A stretch of 5,610 nucleotides of DNA, taken from Alphaproteobacteria bacterium. GTDB lineage: Bacteria > Pseudomonadota > Alphaproteobacteria > Rhodospirillales > Rhodospirillaceae. The position numbers and the translations under genes were made by a program. Positions 5,444 through 5,610 of the stretch are shown here, piece by piece (position 1 is the stretch's first letter; every line of letters starts with the position of its first letter). Where the stretch lies: assembly GCA_003250275.1 (NCBI GenBank), contig QKGW01000287.1, forward strand, positions 1 through 5,610, in the 5' to 3' direction. The notes beneath the pieces are model-generated. The model saw nothing but the letters and a program-made list of their open reading frames with translations, did not search any database and was not told where the DNA came from.

Positions 5444-5610
5444 ATGCTGGATTTGAGTTTCGAAGCCTACGTCTGGACCAAGGTGGTACACCTGGTCGCG
5501 ATCACCGCGTGGATCGGCGGCCTCGTCGCGATGAGCGAGATTTTCGCGCTGCACGCGGCGGACCGCGCGGACCCGGCGTGGGCGGGGCGGGAACGGGCGC
5601 TGATGGCCCG
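5444..5610 (+). CDS. hemJ: HemJ-like membrane protein, N-terminal 55 residues only
   Basis: HemJ is an integral membrane protein that oxidises protoporphyrinogen IX to protoporphyrin IX in many proteobacteria and cyanobacteria. Only the N-terminus is visible. It has the sequence WTKVVHLVAITAWIGGL near residues 11-27, a first membrane segment with the lysine-histidine pair of the family (K13, H16). It continues as EIFALHAAD, where the histidine near 38 matches the LFVYHA position of typical HemJ. The usual YLPRLF is replaced by AMSEIF, so the protein is divergent. Other CopD-like or DUF membrane proteins could look similar over so short a stretch. Position right after hemE and hemH, 8 nt beyond the hemH stop, favours HemJ, because hemE-hemH-hemJ is a common alphaproteobacterial order. 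A weak AGGA lies 11 nt upstream of the ATG, and coupling to hemH translation is likely. Confidence 0.68.
   Translation, partial: MLDLSFEAYVWTKVVHLVAITAWIGGLVAMSEIFALHAADRADPAWAGRERALMA

Overview
The window is very GC-rich and densely coded. It looks like a chromosomal segment from an alphaproteobacterium, plausibly a Rhodospirillales-like lineage. The strongest taxonomic clue is gene order: coaE, aroE, maf and the DUF299 kinase/phosphorylase gene run leftwards, hemE, hemH and a hemJ-like gene run rightwards, and a non-coding gap of about 450 bp separates them. This hemE / DUF299 ('RP001') arrangement is the conserved cluster known to flank the replication origin in Caulobacter crescentus and Rickettsia prowazekii.

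Left arm (1-2863, minus strand). Transcription runs ppsR -> maf -> aroE -> coaE. The genes are packed tightly: ppsR/maf overlap by 11 bp, maf/aroE overlap in an ATGA, and aroE/coaE are 4 bp apart. They encode a regulator of pyruvate,phosphate dikinase or PEP synthase, a Maf nucleotide pyrophosphatase, shikimate dehydrogenase, and dephospho-CoA kinase. The last is cut by the window edge near its C-terminus.

Centre (2864-3312). No convincing gene is present. The gap holds a perfect DnaA box (TTATCCACA on the minus strand), a one-mismatch copy 35 bp away, a TTWTNCACA match, another one-mismatch copy, and repeated GGGGAT motifs. Next to hemE lies an A+T-rich stretch that contrasts sharply with the rest of the window. 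With the flanking genes, this makes it a strong candidate for the chromosomal origin, oriC.

Right arm (3313-5610, plus strand). hemE (uroporphyrinogen decarboxylase), hemH (ferrochelatase) and the start of a hemJ-like membrane protein form a heme operon with short gaps of 14 and 8 bp. Together they cover the decarboxylation of uroporphyrinogen III, probably the oxidation of protoporphyrinogen IX, and iron insertion. HemH carries an unusual four-cysteine C-terminal tail. The hemJ-like N-terminus departs from the usual family motif.

Both operons point away from the intergenic region, so both would be co-directional with bidirectional forks starting there. I found no mobile element, CRISPR array, tRNA, rRNA or clear intrinsic terminator. 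The long antisense open frames are best explained as products of high GC. I see no evidence for an undescribed system; the origin is the most important element.
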